Positions 29,389 to 39,561 are shown, numbered from the stretch's first letter. The stretch is 64,000 bases of DNA from Fimbriiglobus sp. (GCA_025351325.1 JANXWE010000153.1:1-64000); one strand, 5' to 3'. Notes: a model not told the origin generated them from the letters alone. Program-made: numbers and translations.

Positions 29389-32223
29389 TTAGTTCTCCTC
29401 TTTTACTTTCTGTTCGCCAATATCGGTGCTTTCGCCGGCATTCACTTTGTGACCAGGGTTTTCATTCCGATACCCGGTATCGAGATACTTGTTCTTCAAG
29501 GTGAAGCCGGGCAGGTATTCTGCGGGCCCGCTCGGCACATCCAGTGCAAACTTGCCGTCGGCATCCGTGGTTGCCGTGCGCCCCCGGATCGCCGTGCTGA
29601 ACGCCATGTGTTGCAGATTGCTCTTGGGTGAAGCTGACACACGGGCGCCGGCGATGGGCTTGCCGTCCGCGTCCAGTAACCGACCCGTCAGTTTGCCCCA
29701 CGGCTGAAGCTTCAGCTTCAGGTTCTTCTCGTCGCCTTTCAGCGTGACCGTGGCGGACAATTTTTTGGCGGCATCGACGAACAACAGCGTCCGTGGCTGG
29801 TTCGGGTCGAGCGCGAGGGCCGTGAACGCACCGTCATCCTTCAGCTTCTGGGGGTAAGGGAAGCAGGCTGTCAGTTCGTAAGCCATGACACCGTTCGCGG
29901 GCTGACCGTCCGGGTTCAACACGGTGCCGCTCACAGCTTGACCCCGGTCGAACGCAATCGTCACTTCGGCGGTGTCGTCGGTCAAATTCGGTTCGATGAT
30001 CGTGTACCCGGACAGACTATGCAGAGTGATGATGTGGCCATCAGCCGCGGAAAACGTCTCCCCAAGGTTTTCCAAGCGGCTCATGTCAGCGCGGGGAAGA
30101 TCTTCTTTGGCAATCCGCACCTGGGTGTACGGGATGTTCACGATGGCTCCGCGCGTTTCCCCTTGGGCCGTCACGATGCCGGCGCCCGGGAGGACGACGA
30201 ATTCGAACCGCCCGTCCGCGTCGCTACTGTAGCCCATCCCGTTTTCGCTGCGCTTGCCTTTCATCAGCTCGGCGTAATATTTGTTGTCGGCCAACGCGGT
30301 GTAATGGATGCCCGCCCCGACGACCGGTTTCCCCGTTCCCGTTTCAACGACCCGGCCTTTCAACATGACCCCGCGAGTCAGTTTCAAGTCGGCCGTGATT
30401 TCGGTAAGTCCCGGACGATCTGCGATGGTCGTCGTGTAGTGCAAATAAGGCATTTTCTCGGACGGAAACACCGACACTCGTGAACGATCCGTCTTGGCGA
30501 TGCGGTCGAGGACGAACTTCCCGGCCGCGTCGGTGGTCGTACTCGAGCCGTTCTCGTACCAGTGCGGGCCGTCCGGCGACCCATTCACTTGCACCCCCGC
30601 AATCGGCTTGCCCGTTTTCGCGTCCGTCACGATTCCCGTGATCGATTGCGACGGTTTGGCCGTGTGCGTGAATGTCGGGCCATACAGTGCCGGCCCAGGT
30701 TGAAACCCGCCGCCGGGCATGGTCACCTCACTCGGGTTGCTGACTTTCTTCCGGTCGAATCCGGGGTCGAGGACAACCCGGCAGGCGGCCGATTCGATAC
30801 CGCTCGCTTCGAAGATCAGGCCGAGCAACCGCCCCCGGCCGACTCCCTGGATCTCGAACTTGCCGTCGGCATCCGCGGTCACAATCTCCGGCAAACCTGC
30901 CAGGGTTGGCAACCAGAGCTTTTTCTTAACCGCTTGGAGGGCGTTGTATGGCGAACGCGGCCACTCTTCCCAGACTTTGTTCAACTCGCCATCGGCCACG
31001 CTCGTGATCCGCACCTTTACCTTCGCCAGGGGCTTCCCTTCCAGATCGACCACGCGACCCGATACCGGCAAATCTTCGACCAGCTTCAGCTCGACGGCTC
31101 CGGTGATCTGTTTCTCCGCCTCCACCCAATCGGGGCCAAATCCGGCCTTCACTGCCACCAGCATTCGAAATTCAGGGCGACCGGGGGGCAGCGGCTCGAG
31201 TGTGACGGTGAATTTGCCGTCCGCGTTCGTTTTGCCGAGTTCGCGAACCAAGGGCTTGTTGTAATCGCCTTTGTCCAGCGTGTTGATTGCGGCGCCCGCG
31301 ACCGGCTTGCCGGTCGGCCCGACCACCGTCCCGGTGATTGTCTGCCCCTCGACCTTTGGCTTCGTGTCGTGTTTTTCCGCCGCCGGCGTCAGCGGCCCTG
31401 CCCCGGTCGGTATCGATCGGAATCCGAACCCGAGCACGGCGACTCCGACGGCCCCGAGCAGCGCCAACTTCGTGCGGACGAGCAACCCGTTCATGACGAC
31501 TCCTTTTACAAGTGCGGCCACGGTCGCCGACGGGGAACCGCCGGCCGCGGCCAGGATGGATTCGAGCAGTCGCGGCGCGGACGCCCGCGTGGAGGCGGTG
31601 GCGAATGTCGCCAGCAGGCCGATGCCGAGGGCGCACCCGCGGGCGGCGAGCGCGCCGGCCAATTTCCGGCGGCCGCGTTCGAGCTGGCTCTTCAGGATGG
31701 CGACGGGAATCCCGAGGCGGGCGGCCGCTTCGTCCCGGGTCAACCCTTCCAAGTGGCACAGCACGAGCGGTTCGCGGTAGCGTGGCGGGAGCTTGTCGAG
31801 TTCCTCGTCGAGCGCCGCCACAAGTTCCCGGGCGGTCATGGCGTCCGCGGGCGACACCGTCGGCCGGACGGTCGCGCCGCTTTCCCGTTTCGTCCGCCGG
31901 GACGAGGCCAGCTTGGAGTTGCGCGCCACCTTGCGGGCGGTCGTATACAGCCAATTGGCCAGCGACTCCTGCCAGCGCGTCGAGTGCGCTTTCCTCGACA
32001 GGAGCAGGAAGACGGCTTGGCAGGCATCCTCGGCCTCGGTCGCCGAGCCGGTCGCGCGCTCGCACACGCCCATCACCATGCCCGAGTGCCGGCGGACGAT
32101 CCCAGCGAACGCGGCTTGGTCGCCGGCGTCCGCGTAGCGCTTCAACAGTTCGCGGTCCGTCGGCGGGGAGTCGCCCTCCGCCGTCCGCACCGCCAGAATC
32201 AATGCCGCCGCACGCCGGTTCAT
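29389..32223 (-). CDS. ECF sigma factor fused to TM segment and carboxypeptidase-regulatory-like repeats (paralog C)
   Basis: N-term DRELLKRYADAGDQAAFAGIVRRHSGMVMGVCERATGSATEAEDACQAVFLLLSRKA...LPPRYREPLVLCHLEGLTRDEAAARLGIPVAILKSQLERGRRKL; TM LALLGAVGVAVLGFGF; then GTVVGPTGKPVAGAAINTLD / GIVTDAKTGKPIAGVQVNG-type repeats. Confidence 0.9.
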   Translation of the reverse strand: MNRRAAALILAVRTAEGDSPPTDRELLKRYADAGDQAAFAGIVRRHSGMVMGVCERATGSATEAEDACQAVFLLLSRKAHSTRWQESLANWLYTTARKVARNSKLASSRRTKRESGATVRPTVSPADAMTARELVAALDEELDKLPPRYREPLVLCHLEGLTRDEAAARLGIPVAILKSQLERGRRKLAGALAARGCALGIGLLATFATASTRASAPRLLESILAAAGGSPSATVAALVKGVVMNGLLVRTKLALLGAVGVAVLGFGFRSIPTGAGPLTPAAEKHDTKPKVEGQTITGTVVGPTGKPVAGAAINTLDKGDYNKPLVRELGKTNADGKFTVTLEPLPPGRPEFRMLVAVKAGFGPDWVEAEKQITGAVELKLVEDLPVSGRVVDLEGKPLAKVKVRITSVADGELNKVWEEWPRSPYNALQAVKKKLWLPTLAGLPEIVTADADGKFEIQGVGRGRLLGLIFEASGIESAACRVVLDPGFDRKKVSNPSEVTMPGGGFQPGPALYGPTFTHTAKPSQSITGIVTDAKTGKPIAGVQVNGSPDGPHWYENGSSTTTDAAGKFVLDRIAKTDRSRVSVFPSEKMPYLHYTTTIADRPGLTEITADLKLTRGVMLKGRVVETGTGKPVVGAGIHYTALADNKYYAELMKGKRSENGMGYSSDADGRFEFVVLPGAGIVTAQGETRGAIVNIPYTQVRIAKEDLPRADMSRLENLGETFSAADGHIITLHSLSGYTIIEPNLTDDTAEVTIAFDRGQAVSGTVLNPDGQPANGVMAYELTACFPYPQKLKDDGAFTALALDPNQPRTLLFVDAAKKLSATVTLKGDEKNLKLKLQPWGKLTGRLLDADGKPIAGARVSASPKSNLQHMAFSTAIRGRTATTDADGKFALDVPSGPAEYLPGFTLKNKYLDTGYRNENPGHKVNAGESTDIGEQKVKEEN

Positions 32224-32289
32224 GTCACACGTCTCCGGAGCCACCTCACACCAGTCATGTGCGCCGGCGGATATTCGGCCGCAAGGAAA

Positions 32290-35193
32290 TCACTCGTCGT
32301 CCGATTTCTTCGGATCGCGGAACTTGAACTCGCCCAGATCCTTCGCCTCGCCGGGCTTGAGCGTCGTCCGTTTCGGTTCGGCCGAACTGGAGCGTAACCC
32401 TGGCAAACTGACAAACAGGTCGAACTCCATGGCCGGAAACATCCGCTCGATCGTGAACTTGCCGTCCGCGTCGGTGAGAACCTCGGCCGCTCCTCGGAAT
32501 AGTTTCTGCTTGATCAGGTCGTTCGCCTGGTACTCCGCCATCTGAAACGTGACTTTGGCGCCCGGCACCGGCTTGCCGGTATGATCGACAACCCGACCCG
32601 TCACAGAGCCGCACGGTTGCAACTGCACCGCAATCGGGCCTTTCTCGTCGCCTTGGACTTTCACTTCCGCGCACAACTTCCGCTCCTTCTGGAGCAAGTA
32701 CAGTTGTACCGGCCGACCCTTCGGGTCGATTCCGCCGACCGCAATCTCCGACTTGGCAAACGTCGGTACTCGGAGGCCATAAACCCCCGGCCCGACGAGC
32801 GTGACGCCGCCCACCGGTTTGCCGTCTGGATCGGTGACGTTCAATTTCGCCGTCGCGCCCGGATCGAATCCAATCTTCACATCGATTGACTTCGCCTTCG
32901 CATCGGGGTTGATGATGGCATAGCCGTTTTCCCAGCGGATCGGGGTGATCAACAGGATGGTGTCAAAGTACTCCTCGTCGTCGCTGTCCCGTGGGCCCGT
33001 TTCGGTGACGTTTGGATCCTTCTCTTGCTTTCGCAGGAACTTCCGGTCTTCCTCCCGCACCCGTGTCGGGGTGAATACGGCGGTTATGTCGGAATGATCG
33101 GCCCGTGCGAGGATCACGCCCGGTCTGCGCGGGACGCGGAGTTGGAATCGACCATCCGGGCCGACAGCGGCACGGGTTCCGCTCGGCCGCGTGTTCCCTC
33201 GGGCGAAATACATTTCCCCGCCGGCGAGCGATTTCTCTTCTTCGTTGAGGCCGCCATTGAGTGGCATCCAGAACGCTTCGCCTTTCACCGGTTTGCCGGT
33301 CGACTGGTTCACCAGTTTGCCTTCGACCACGACGGCTGGTTGCAGTTTGATATCTGCCACCGCAGGTTGGTATCCCTCGGTGTCGACCACCTCGACGGAG
33401 CGGTCGAGGTAAGGTGCCGCGTTTCCGCCCATGACGTGTAGGAAGCGCTTCTCGGACTTGATCAGACCGCCGAGCCGGAATTTGCCGTCAACGTCCGTTA
33501 CGGTTTCGACTTTGTCGTGCCAGGGGCTGCCGGTCGATTGCCGTTCCGGGTCGCTCGACGTGCCAACGACGGCGACCCCGGCGATCGGTTTTCCGGTGAG
33601 TGCGTCCGTCACGGTGCCAGTGATAACATGTTCTGGCCGGGCGGAGTGGGTGAACTCTGGGCCGTACACGGCGGGCTTGTATCTGCTGGGAAAGCCGGTG
33701 TTTTTCTTCTCGGCATCCGTCGGTGGCTTCATCCGCTTGGCGAACTCCGGATCGGCGATCACCGTTACCCGCGCCGCTTCGATCCCATCGGCCTGAAACC
33801 GGATTTGCACCACGTGATTCTTGCCCACATCGCCGATTTTGAAGCGGCCATCCTTGTCCGTAGTCGCCCCGGCCGGAGCACCGGTCGCCCTCCCGTCGAG
33901 CCACCGTGAGAACGCCGAACCTCCCCATTCCGGGTTCACCCGGTACGCGTTGTACACGGCGGTGAGGTCGTCATTCTCGGTGGCCGCCACACTGTCCACT
34001 CGCACCTTCGCTCCCGCGATCGGTTTGCCTTGTAGATCCGTCAGTCGCCCTTGGATGGGGCATGGCTCGGCCAGCTTCAGCGTCAGTTCCTGGCCATGGG
34101 AATCGGCTCCGCACCAGGCCACTCCCAGGCCATCCACAATGGCGGTGAAGGAACAGAATGGAGTCACCCCGGCCTCGAACCGCCCCTCAGCATCCGTCTT
34201 GCCGAGCACCGTTTCTGCGAAGGAGTCGGATCGGCTCCGACACACCCGACGAACTGTCGCGCCTGCCACCGGTTTACCGTCCGGATCAAGCACGTGGATC
34301 GTCACTGTTTCGGGCACTGTAATTTCTTTCGCCGCCGGCTTTGCCAATTTCTCCATGGCGGGTTTCTGCTGTTCTGCGGAACTCGGCACGGTGCCGATGC
34401 CGAGGCCAACGAGCAGGACCCCGGCCAATGCGAACAGGGCCAACTTCGGGGGACTGATGATACCAGTCATGGCGACTCCTTGTGCGAGGGTGGCCACGGC
34501 GGCGGAGGGTGCTCCACCGGCGGCGGCCAGGATCAATTCCAGTAGTTTGGTTGGCGAGGCGGCGACCGTGGAGGTCGACGCGGTGATCAGCAGGCCGAGT
34601 CCCATCACGATGCCGCGTTTGGTCAGGGCGGCAGCCAGTTTCTTGCGGCCCCGGTCGAGTTGGCTCTTCAAGGTGACCGTCGAAACGCCCAGCCGCCCGG
34701 CCGCTTCGTCGCGGGTCAGCCCCTGCAAATAGCAGAGCACCAGCGGCTCGCGGTAGAGGGCCGGGAGTTTGTCCAACTCCTCGTCGAGAACTGCGAAGGC
34801 CTCCCGGCCGGTCATCTGGTCGAGTGCGGACGCCGTGGCCGTCGGGGTCGTCTGCGCTTCACGTTTCCTCCGCCGACTGGCGGTGCGGTTGGCTTTCGCG
34901 GCGACCCGTCGCGCGGTGGTGAACAGCCAGTTAGAAATCGACGGTTGCCAAGTTCGGCGGCCCGACTGCCGGGCCAGGATCAGGAAGACCGCCTGACAGG
35001 CGTCCTCGGCGTCCTGGACGGTGGGTAGCACCCGTCGGCAGACGCCGAGAACTAACCCGCTGTGCCGATTCACCAGCGCGGCGAAGGCTTTCTCGTCGCC
35101 GGCGGTGAACCGGCTCAACAGTTCTTGATCCGTGGTGTCGGCGGTTGCCGACAGAACCACCCGGAGCATCGCCCCGCCCGCTCTCGTCGCCAT
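32290..35193 (-). CDS. ECF sigma factor fused to TM segment and carboxypeptidase-regulatory-like repeats (paralog B)
   Basis: DQELLSRFTAGDEKAFAALVNRHSGLVLGVCRRVLPTVQDAEDACQAVFLILARQ...LPALYREPLVLCYLQGLTRDEAAGRLGVSTVTLKSQLDRGRKKL; TM LALFALAGVLLVGLGIGTV; GTVTDALTGKPIAGVAVVG repeats. Confidence 0.9.
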   Translation of the reverse strand: MATRAGGAMLRVVLSATADTTDQELLSRFTAGDEKAFAALVNRHSGLVLGVCRRVLPTVQDAEDACQAVFLILARQSGRRTWQPSISNWLFTTARRVAAKANRTASRRRKREAQTTPTATASALDQMTGREAFAVLDEELDKLPALYREPLVLCYLQGLTRDEAAGRLGVSTVTLKSQLDRGRKKLAAALTKRGIVMGLGLLITASTSTVAASPTKLLELILAAAGGAPSAAVATLAQGVAMTGIISPPKLALFALAGVLLVGLGIGTVPSSAEQQKPAMEKLAKPAAKEITVPETVTIHVLDPDGKPVAGATVRRVCRSRSDSFAETVLGKTDAEGRFEAGVTPFCSFTAIVDGLGVAWCGADSHGQELTLKLAEPCPIQGRLTDLQGKPIAGAKVRVDSVAATENDDLTAVYNAYRVNPEWGGSAFSRWLDGRATGAPAGATTDKDGRFKIGDVGKNHVVQIRFQADGIEAARVTVIADPEFAKRMKPPTDAEKKNTGFPSRYKPAVYGPEFTHSARPEHVITGTVTDALTGKPIAGVAVVGTSSDPERQSTGSPWHDKVETVTDVDGKFRLGGLIKSEKRFLHVMGGNAAPYLDRSVEVVDTEGYQPAVADIKLQPAVVVEGKLVNQSTGKPVKGEAFWMPLNGGLNEEEKSLAGGEMYFARGNTRPSGTRAAVGPDGRFQLRVPRRPGVILARADHSDITAVFTPTRVREEDRKFLRKQEKDPNVTETGPRDSDDEEYFDTILLITPIRWENGYAIINPDAKAKSIDVKIGFDPGATAKLNVTDPDGKPVGGVTLVGPGVYGLRVPTFAKSEIAVGGIDPKGRPVQLYLLQKERKLCAEVKVQGDEKGPIAVQLQPCGSVTGRVVDHTGKPVPGAKVTFQMAEYQANDLIKQKLFRGAAEVLTDADGKFTIERMFPAMEFDLFVSLPGLRSSSAEPKRTTLKPGEAKDLGEFKFRDPKKSDDE

Positions 35194-35268
35194 GCGTCAT
35201 CCCCCGCTGCCATCAACTCCTACCAAGAGTATCCCCGCCGGACGGGGAGCGGACGCAGCGGAACGCTA

Positions 35269-38184
35269 TCAGTCGCCATCTTTCGCGGCTTCGAGCTTCA
35301 GATCACCGAGTTTCAGTGTGTCACCGTGGCTCTTGATGGTGTATTTCGGCATTTTGTCGAAGTCCGGGCCGAAACGCTTCGATCCCTTCATGAAGTGCAA
35401 AATGAACTCTTGATTCGGGAACAGCGTGTCGATTTGGAACTCACCGTTGGCGTCGGTGGTCGGCAAATCGAGCTTCTTCAGAGCATTGAAAGCCTCGGTG
35501 ACTTCGCGGCGAGTGAATGCCAACTGAACGGACAGACCAACCAGCGGCTTGCCTTCTTTGTCGAGCGCCCGGCCGGTCACGCTCCCGCCAGTGCCGAGTT
35601 TGACCGTCGGGTTCTTGTCGTCCGCTTTCACCGTGGCCGTGCCCACCAATTTCCGTTTCGCATTAGCCACCGCCAACAGTCGCTCGTGTTTCGGTTCCAC
35701 ATTGAACACGGTCAGACCATCCGTGTGGGGGTGCTCAGTCGGGTAGGCGAAATCGCAGTGGGTCACTCCGGTGGCGAGGGTATCCGTGACCGGTTTACCG
35801 TCGGCATCGATTACCTTCACCGTCATCTTCGGGGCAGATTCGAACTCGACGTCCACGGTCAATTCGGTTTCCGTCGCCTTCGCCTCGACCACCCGGCACC
35901 AGTTGCCTTGCACCATACCGACGCCGCCATCGTAAGCGTAGAAAGTGAGACCCAAGCTCGCCGAGCCACCGTAGTTCGAAGTGAAGCGATCCGGGTGCTT
36001 CGGATCGGCTACCGCCGGTTTGTACTGTCCCCCATCGCCTTTCAATGGTCCGGCCATGAGGATCACCGGGCCGGGAATCGTGACGACCCGAAATTTGCCG
36101 TCCTTGTCCGTTTGGTTTTGCTCGTTCGCAATCGACGACGTGTGCCGGAACGGCGGGTATTTGTCCACGAACATGTTTTCGGCCATCAATTCCACATACA
36201 GTTGGGCGGCTATCGGTTTGCCGGTCGCCTTGTTCTTCACGGTTCCAGCAATGACGACGCCTTTGGCACACTTCAAGTCGAGGGTGACCGGTTCGTATCC
36301 GACCGTGTCGTCGGCGAACGCTTGGCACTGGAGCAATCCGGCCACCGGATCCGGGCTGCATTCCACCATGTAGCCTTTGTGTTTGCGGGCACCGCGGATC
36401 TCGTATTTGCCATCCTTGTTCGTCACGGCTTGGTTGTAGTCCGGGTTCAAGTCGCGCTTGTTCGGCCGCGAGAAGACCACGATCACCCCGGCGCGCGGCT
36501 GGCCGACGTGATCCGTCACCGTGCCCCTGATGATCTTCTCCGATTCCAGAATCACGACCGGATCGGCGCCGTACAGCACCCACTTGCCGCCGAACGAATA
36601 GCCCTTAGTCTCGTTGTTCTTCGCCGCTTTGTTGGTCGGGGCCGCGTCGAACCCGTCGCGGTTCAGAGTGATGACCTCTTTGTCCGCAACCCCGTTTCCG
36701 CGGATCCGCAGGGTCACGAGTTGCCCGTCTCCGATCCCGTCAATGACGTACCGACCCTCCTTGTCGGTGATCGCGGAGTACGGCGAGTGGCCCATCGGGT
36801 TCGCCTTCGTGGAGTATCCGTCCGAGAAGAACAGGCTGCGGTCCCCGTCCGGTGGGCTCCCGCGCTGGTACTGTTCCCCCACCCATTTCTTGAGATAGGC
36901 ATCGGCCGAGGTGGCGGAGTCGTAGGCTGTGAAACCGCTCGCAACCACTGTCGCACCCACCACCGGCTTCCCCTGCTGATCCAAAAGGCGCCCGCGAATC
37001 GGCCGCTCCTTCGGCAACTTCAGCGTCACCTCGGCCGATGCCGTGATCGAGCGCGGGAGGTAGTCTAGCCCGTGGGACACGAAGTCCATTCCATGACCGG
37101 TGGCTTTGGCCAGCAGAAACCCGCCGGAGTCGTTGCGTTTCAACGGCACGGTAATGGTGAACGTGCCATCGTCTTTCGTTTTGCCGAGCGGTTGCGGCTT
37201 GTCGTGAATCCAGACGAAAGACAGTTCCGCCACCACCGGCTTGCCGTCGGCACCGAGCACTTGGCCACTGATGGTGCGTTCCTTCGCGTCCAACTTCGGC
37301 TTCTCCAGTTTCCCTTCCGCCTTCGCGGCAGGCTTCTCCATGGCGGGCTTCTGCGGCTCGGCGGAACTCGGCACCGTGCCGACGCCGAGACCCAGTGCGG
37401 CGACACCGAGGACTGCGACCAGAACCATCTTCGTACGTATGAGCAATCCGTTCACGACGACTCCTTTTGCGAGTGCGGCCACGGACGTCGACGGGGCACC
37501 GTCGACTGCGGCCAATATGGATTCGAGTAATCGCGGTGACGACGCCAGCGACGGGGAGGTGGCGAAGGTGGCCAGCAAGCTGATCCCCAGAATGCAACCG
37601 CGTGCGGTGAGGGCGTCCGCCAATTTCTTGCGGCCGCGTTCGAGCTGTTTCTTCAACGTGGCCACTGGTACCCCGAGGCGGGTGGCGGCTTCGTCTCGGG
37701 TCAGGCCTTCCAGATAGCAAAGCACCAACGGTTCCCGATAACGCGGTGGCAACTTGTCGAGTTCTTCATCGAGTGTCGCCGTCAGTTCCCGACCGCTCAT
37801 GCGATCCACCGGGGCCACCGATTCCGGCACGGCCGCCACCCCTTCGCGGCGACGGCGTCGGGCGGAAGCCAGCCGGGCATTCTGGGCGACTTTGCGGGCC
37901 GTGGCGTAGAGCCAGTTCGCCACCGACGGTTGCCAGCGGGTCGATTTTGCCTTGCGAGCCAAGAGCAGGAACACCGCTTGGCAGGCGTCCTCGGCGTCGG
38001 CGGACGACGGCAACAGTCTTCGACAGACGCCCAAAACCATGGCGGAGTGGCGGCCGATCACCGTGGCGAACGCCGCTTGGTCGTCCATTTCGACATAGCG
38101 GTTCAGCAGTTCGCAGTCGCTGAGTTCGACCGCCCCGCTACGAGTGGCCCGGATCAAGATCGCTGCTGCTCGGGTGGCCATCAA
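35269..38184 (-). CDS. ECF sigma factor fused to TM segment and carboxypeptidase-regulatory-like repeats (paralog A)
   Basis: DCELLNRYVEMDDQAAFATVIGRHSAMVLGVCRRLLPSSADAEDACQAVFLLLARKA...LPPRYREPLVLCYLEGLTRDEAATRLGVPVATLKKQLERGRKKL; TM MVLVAVLGVAALGLGVGTV; repeated GxVxDxxGKPxxGAxV blocks. Confidence 0.9.
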   Translation of the reverse strand: MMATRAAAILIRATRSGAVELSDCELLNRYVEMDDQAAFATVIGRHSAMVLGVCRRLLPSSADAEDACQAVFLLLARKAKSTRWQPSVANWLYATARKVAQNARLASARRRRREGVAAVPESVAPVDRMSGRELTATLDEELDKLPPRYREPLVLCYLEGLTRDEAATRLGVPVATLKKQLERGRKKLADALTARGCILGISLLATFATSPSLASSPRLLESILAAVDGAPSTSVAALAKGVVVNGLLIRTKMVLVAVLGVAALGLGVGTVPSSAEPQKPAMEKPAAKAEGKLEKPKLDAKERTISGQVLGADGKPVVAELSFVWIHDKPQPLGKTKDDGTFTITVPLKRNDSGGFLLAKATGHGMDFVSHGLDYLPRSITASAEVTLKLPKERPIRGRLLDQQGKPVVGATVVASGFTAYDSATSADAYLKKWVGEQYQRGSPPDGDRSLFFSDGYSTKANPMGHSPYSAITDKEGRYVIDGIGDGQLVTLRIRGNGVADKEVITLNRDGFDAAPTNKAAKNNETKGYSFGGKWVLYGADPVVILESEKIIRGTVTDHVGQPRAGVIVVFSRPNKRDLNPDYNQAVTNKDGKYEIRGARKHKGYMVECSPDPVAGLLQCQAFADDTVGYEPVTLDLKCAKGVVIAGTVKNKATGKPIAAQLYVELMAENMFVDKYPPFRHTSSIANEQNQTDKDGKFRVVTIPGPVILMAGPLKGDGGQYKPAVADPKHPDRFTSNYGGSASLGLTFYAYDGGVGMVQGNWCRVVEAKATETELTVDVEFESAPKMTVKVIDADGKPVTDTLATGVTHCDFAYPTEHPHTDGLTVFNVEPKHERLLAVANAKRKLVGTATVKADDKNPTVKLGTGGSVTGRALDKEGKPLVGLSVQLAFTRREVTEAFNALKKLDLPTTDANGEFQIDTLFPNQEFILHFMKGSKRFGPDFDKMPKYTIKSHGDTLKLGDLKLEAAKDGD

Positions 38185-38452
38185 TGATTTCCTCGAGTCT
38201 CCGTACCCTTGTCATGTGCGCTGTACGACGGTTCGGCGACACGCTGCTTTGAGATTCTTGGATTCGGAATTTTGCCCACGCAAAGTTGTCGAGTGTCTGT
38301 TCGAGCTGCCGAATGTCGGTCTCGATCACCGGTCGTCGAGCATACAGACCCGCTAACACCTCCACCCGAGTTCGTTGCGTACGGCACTCGTGAAGCATAG
38401 CAACCTCGATTTCGCCGTACCGATGCCGACGAAACGTCGCCAGGCCCAGATG

Positions 38453-38564
38453 AAGAGGAACGCCGATGACGGGGAAAAAACAGGATTAAGAGGATCGGAA
38501 CAGATCGATTTTCTCCCCGATCCTCTTCATCCCGGGTAACATCCGCGTCATCCGCGTTCCTCTT
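38453..38564. repeat. imperfect inverted-repeat element (MITE/REP-like), arms about 46-48 bp
   Basis: Left arm 38453-38498 AAGAGGAACGCCGATGACGGGG...GGATTAAGAGGATCGG; right arm 38517-38564 CCGATCCTCTTCATCCCGGGTAACATCCGCGTCATCCGCGTTCCTCTT is its approximate reverse complement. Confidence 0.75.
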
Positions 38565-38931
38565 GGGTCTTAAAGACTCCAAGAATTGTTGCTACACCCT
38601 GCGTCGGACGGAAATGAATTCGGCACCCGACAGAAGCCGGGTACCGAAGGGAGATGTCCAACTCCGCTATTTTTTTCTCGGGAATTTCTAAACGCAGCTG
38701 TGGCCCGCCCATTCCGGCGCGCTCCGGGGTTCCATTGCCCTCAACCAACCGAGGAGTTCAATGGTGGGATTCGCTTGATTGAGGGGGTAGAACGCAGACA
38801 CTCAAAATCACGCGAGTCAGAAAAGAGTTTCAAATGTGTTTTATTGGTCTTGTAAACGGAATCCACAGTAATACGCAAACACTTCGCTCTTGTCCGTACC
38901 CGTGTTTGATCGCCTTACGGGGAAGGCACCC

Positions 38932-39561
38932 ATGCCCGACGACGGGTCAATCACGATTTGGCTCGAATCCCTCAAGAATGGTGACGCCGCCGCCGTCGAA
39001 TGGCTCTGGCGGCAGTACTTCCCGCGTCTGGTGACACTCGCACGCGCGAAACTCCGAGACATGCCGCGGCGGGCGGCCGACGAGGAGGACGTCGCACTGA
39101 GCGCGTTCGACAGCTTCTGTCGCGCCGCCAAAAAGGGACGGTTCCCGCGGTTGGACAACCGCGACGAACTGTGGCGATTGCTCGTCACCGTCACGACTCG
39201 CAAGGCGCACGACCTGCGTCAGTCCCACGGACGGCAGAAGCGGGGCGGCGGGGACGTCCGTGGGGACTCGGCCATGATCGGCCCGCCGGACGGATCCGAT
39301 TCGGGGTGGGCGGCGGTCGTCGGCCGCGAGCCGACGCCGGAATTCGCCGCCTCGGCGGCCGAGGAATTCGCCCGACTGATCGCCGGCCTCGACGATGACG
39401 AGTTCCGATCCATCGCCCTGTGGAAGGTGGAGGGGCTGACGAACGCCGAAGTGGCCGCCCGGCTGGGGTGCGCCGTCGCATCGGTGGAGCGGCGACTCCG
39501 CATCATCCGCAAGACGTGGTGGGCCAAGCACAAACCCGTGACCAATTCCGACAATCCGTGA
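38932..39561 (+). CDS. ECF-type sigma-70 factor (STPK-associated)
   Basis: ITIWLESLKNGDAAAVEWLWRQYFPRLVTLARAKLRDMPRRAADEEDVALSAFDSFCRAAKKGRFPRLDNRDELWRLLVTVTTRKA; region 4 LWKVEGLTNAEVAARLGCAVASVERRLRIIRKTW. Start at ATG 38932. Confidence 0.92.
   Translation: MPDDGSITIWLESLKNGDAAAVEWLWRQYFPRLVTLARAKLRDMPRRAADEEDVALSAFDSFCRAAKKGRFPRLDNRDELWRLLVTVTTRKAHDLRQSHGRQKRGGGDVRGDSAMIGPPDGSDSGWAAVVGREPTPEFAASAAEEFARLIAGLDDDEFRSIALWKVEGLTNAEVAARLGCAVASVERRLRIIRKTWWAKHKPVTNSDNP

Noticed and set aside
38181-38582. 133-aa minus ORF with KRNADDADVTRDEEDRGE
   Set aside because: Translation of the inverted-repeat element rather than a gene.
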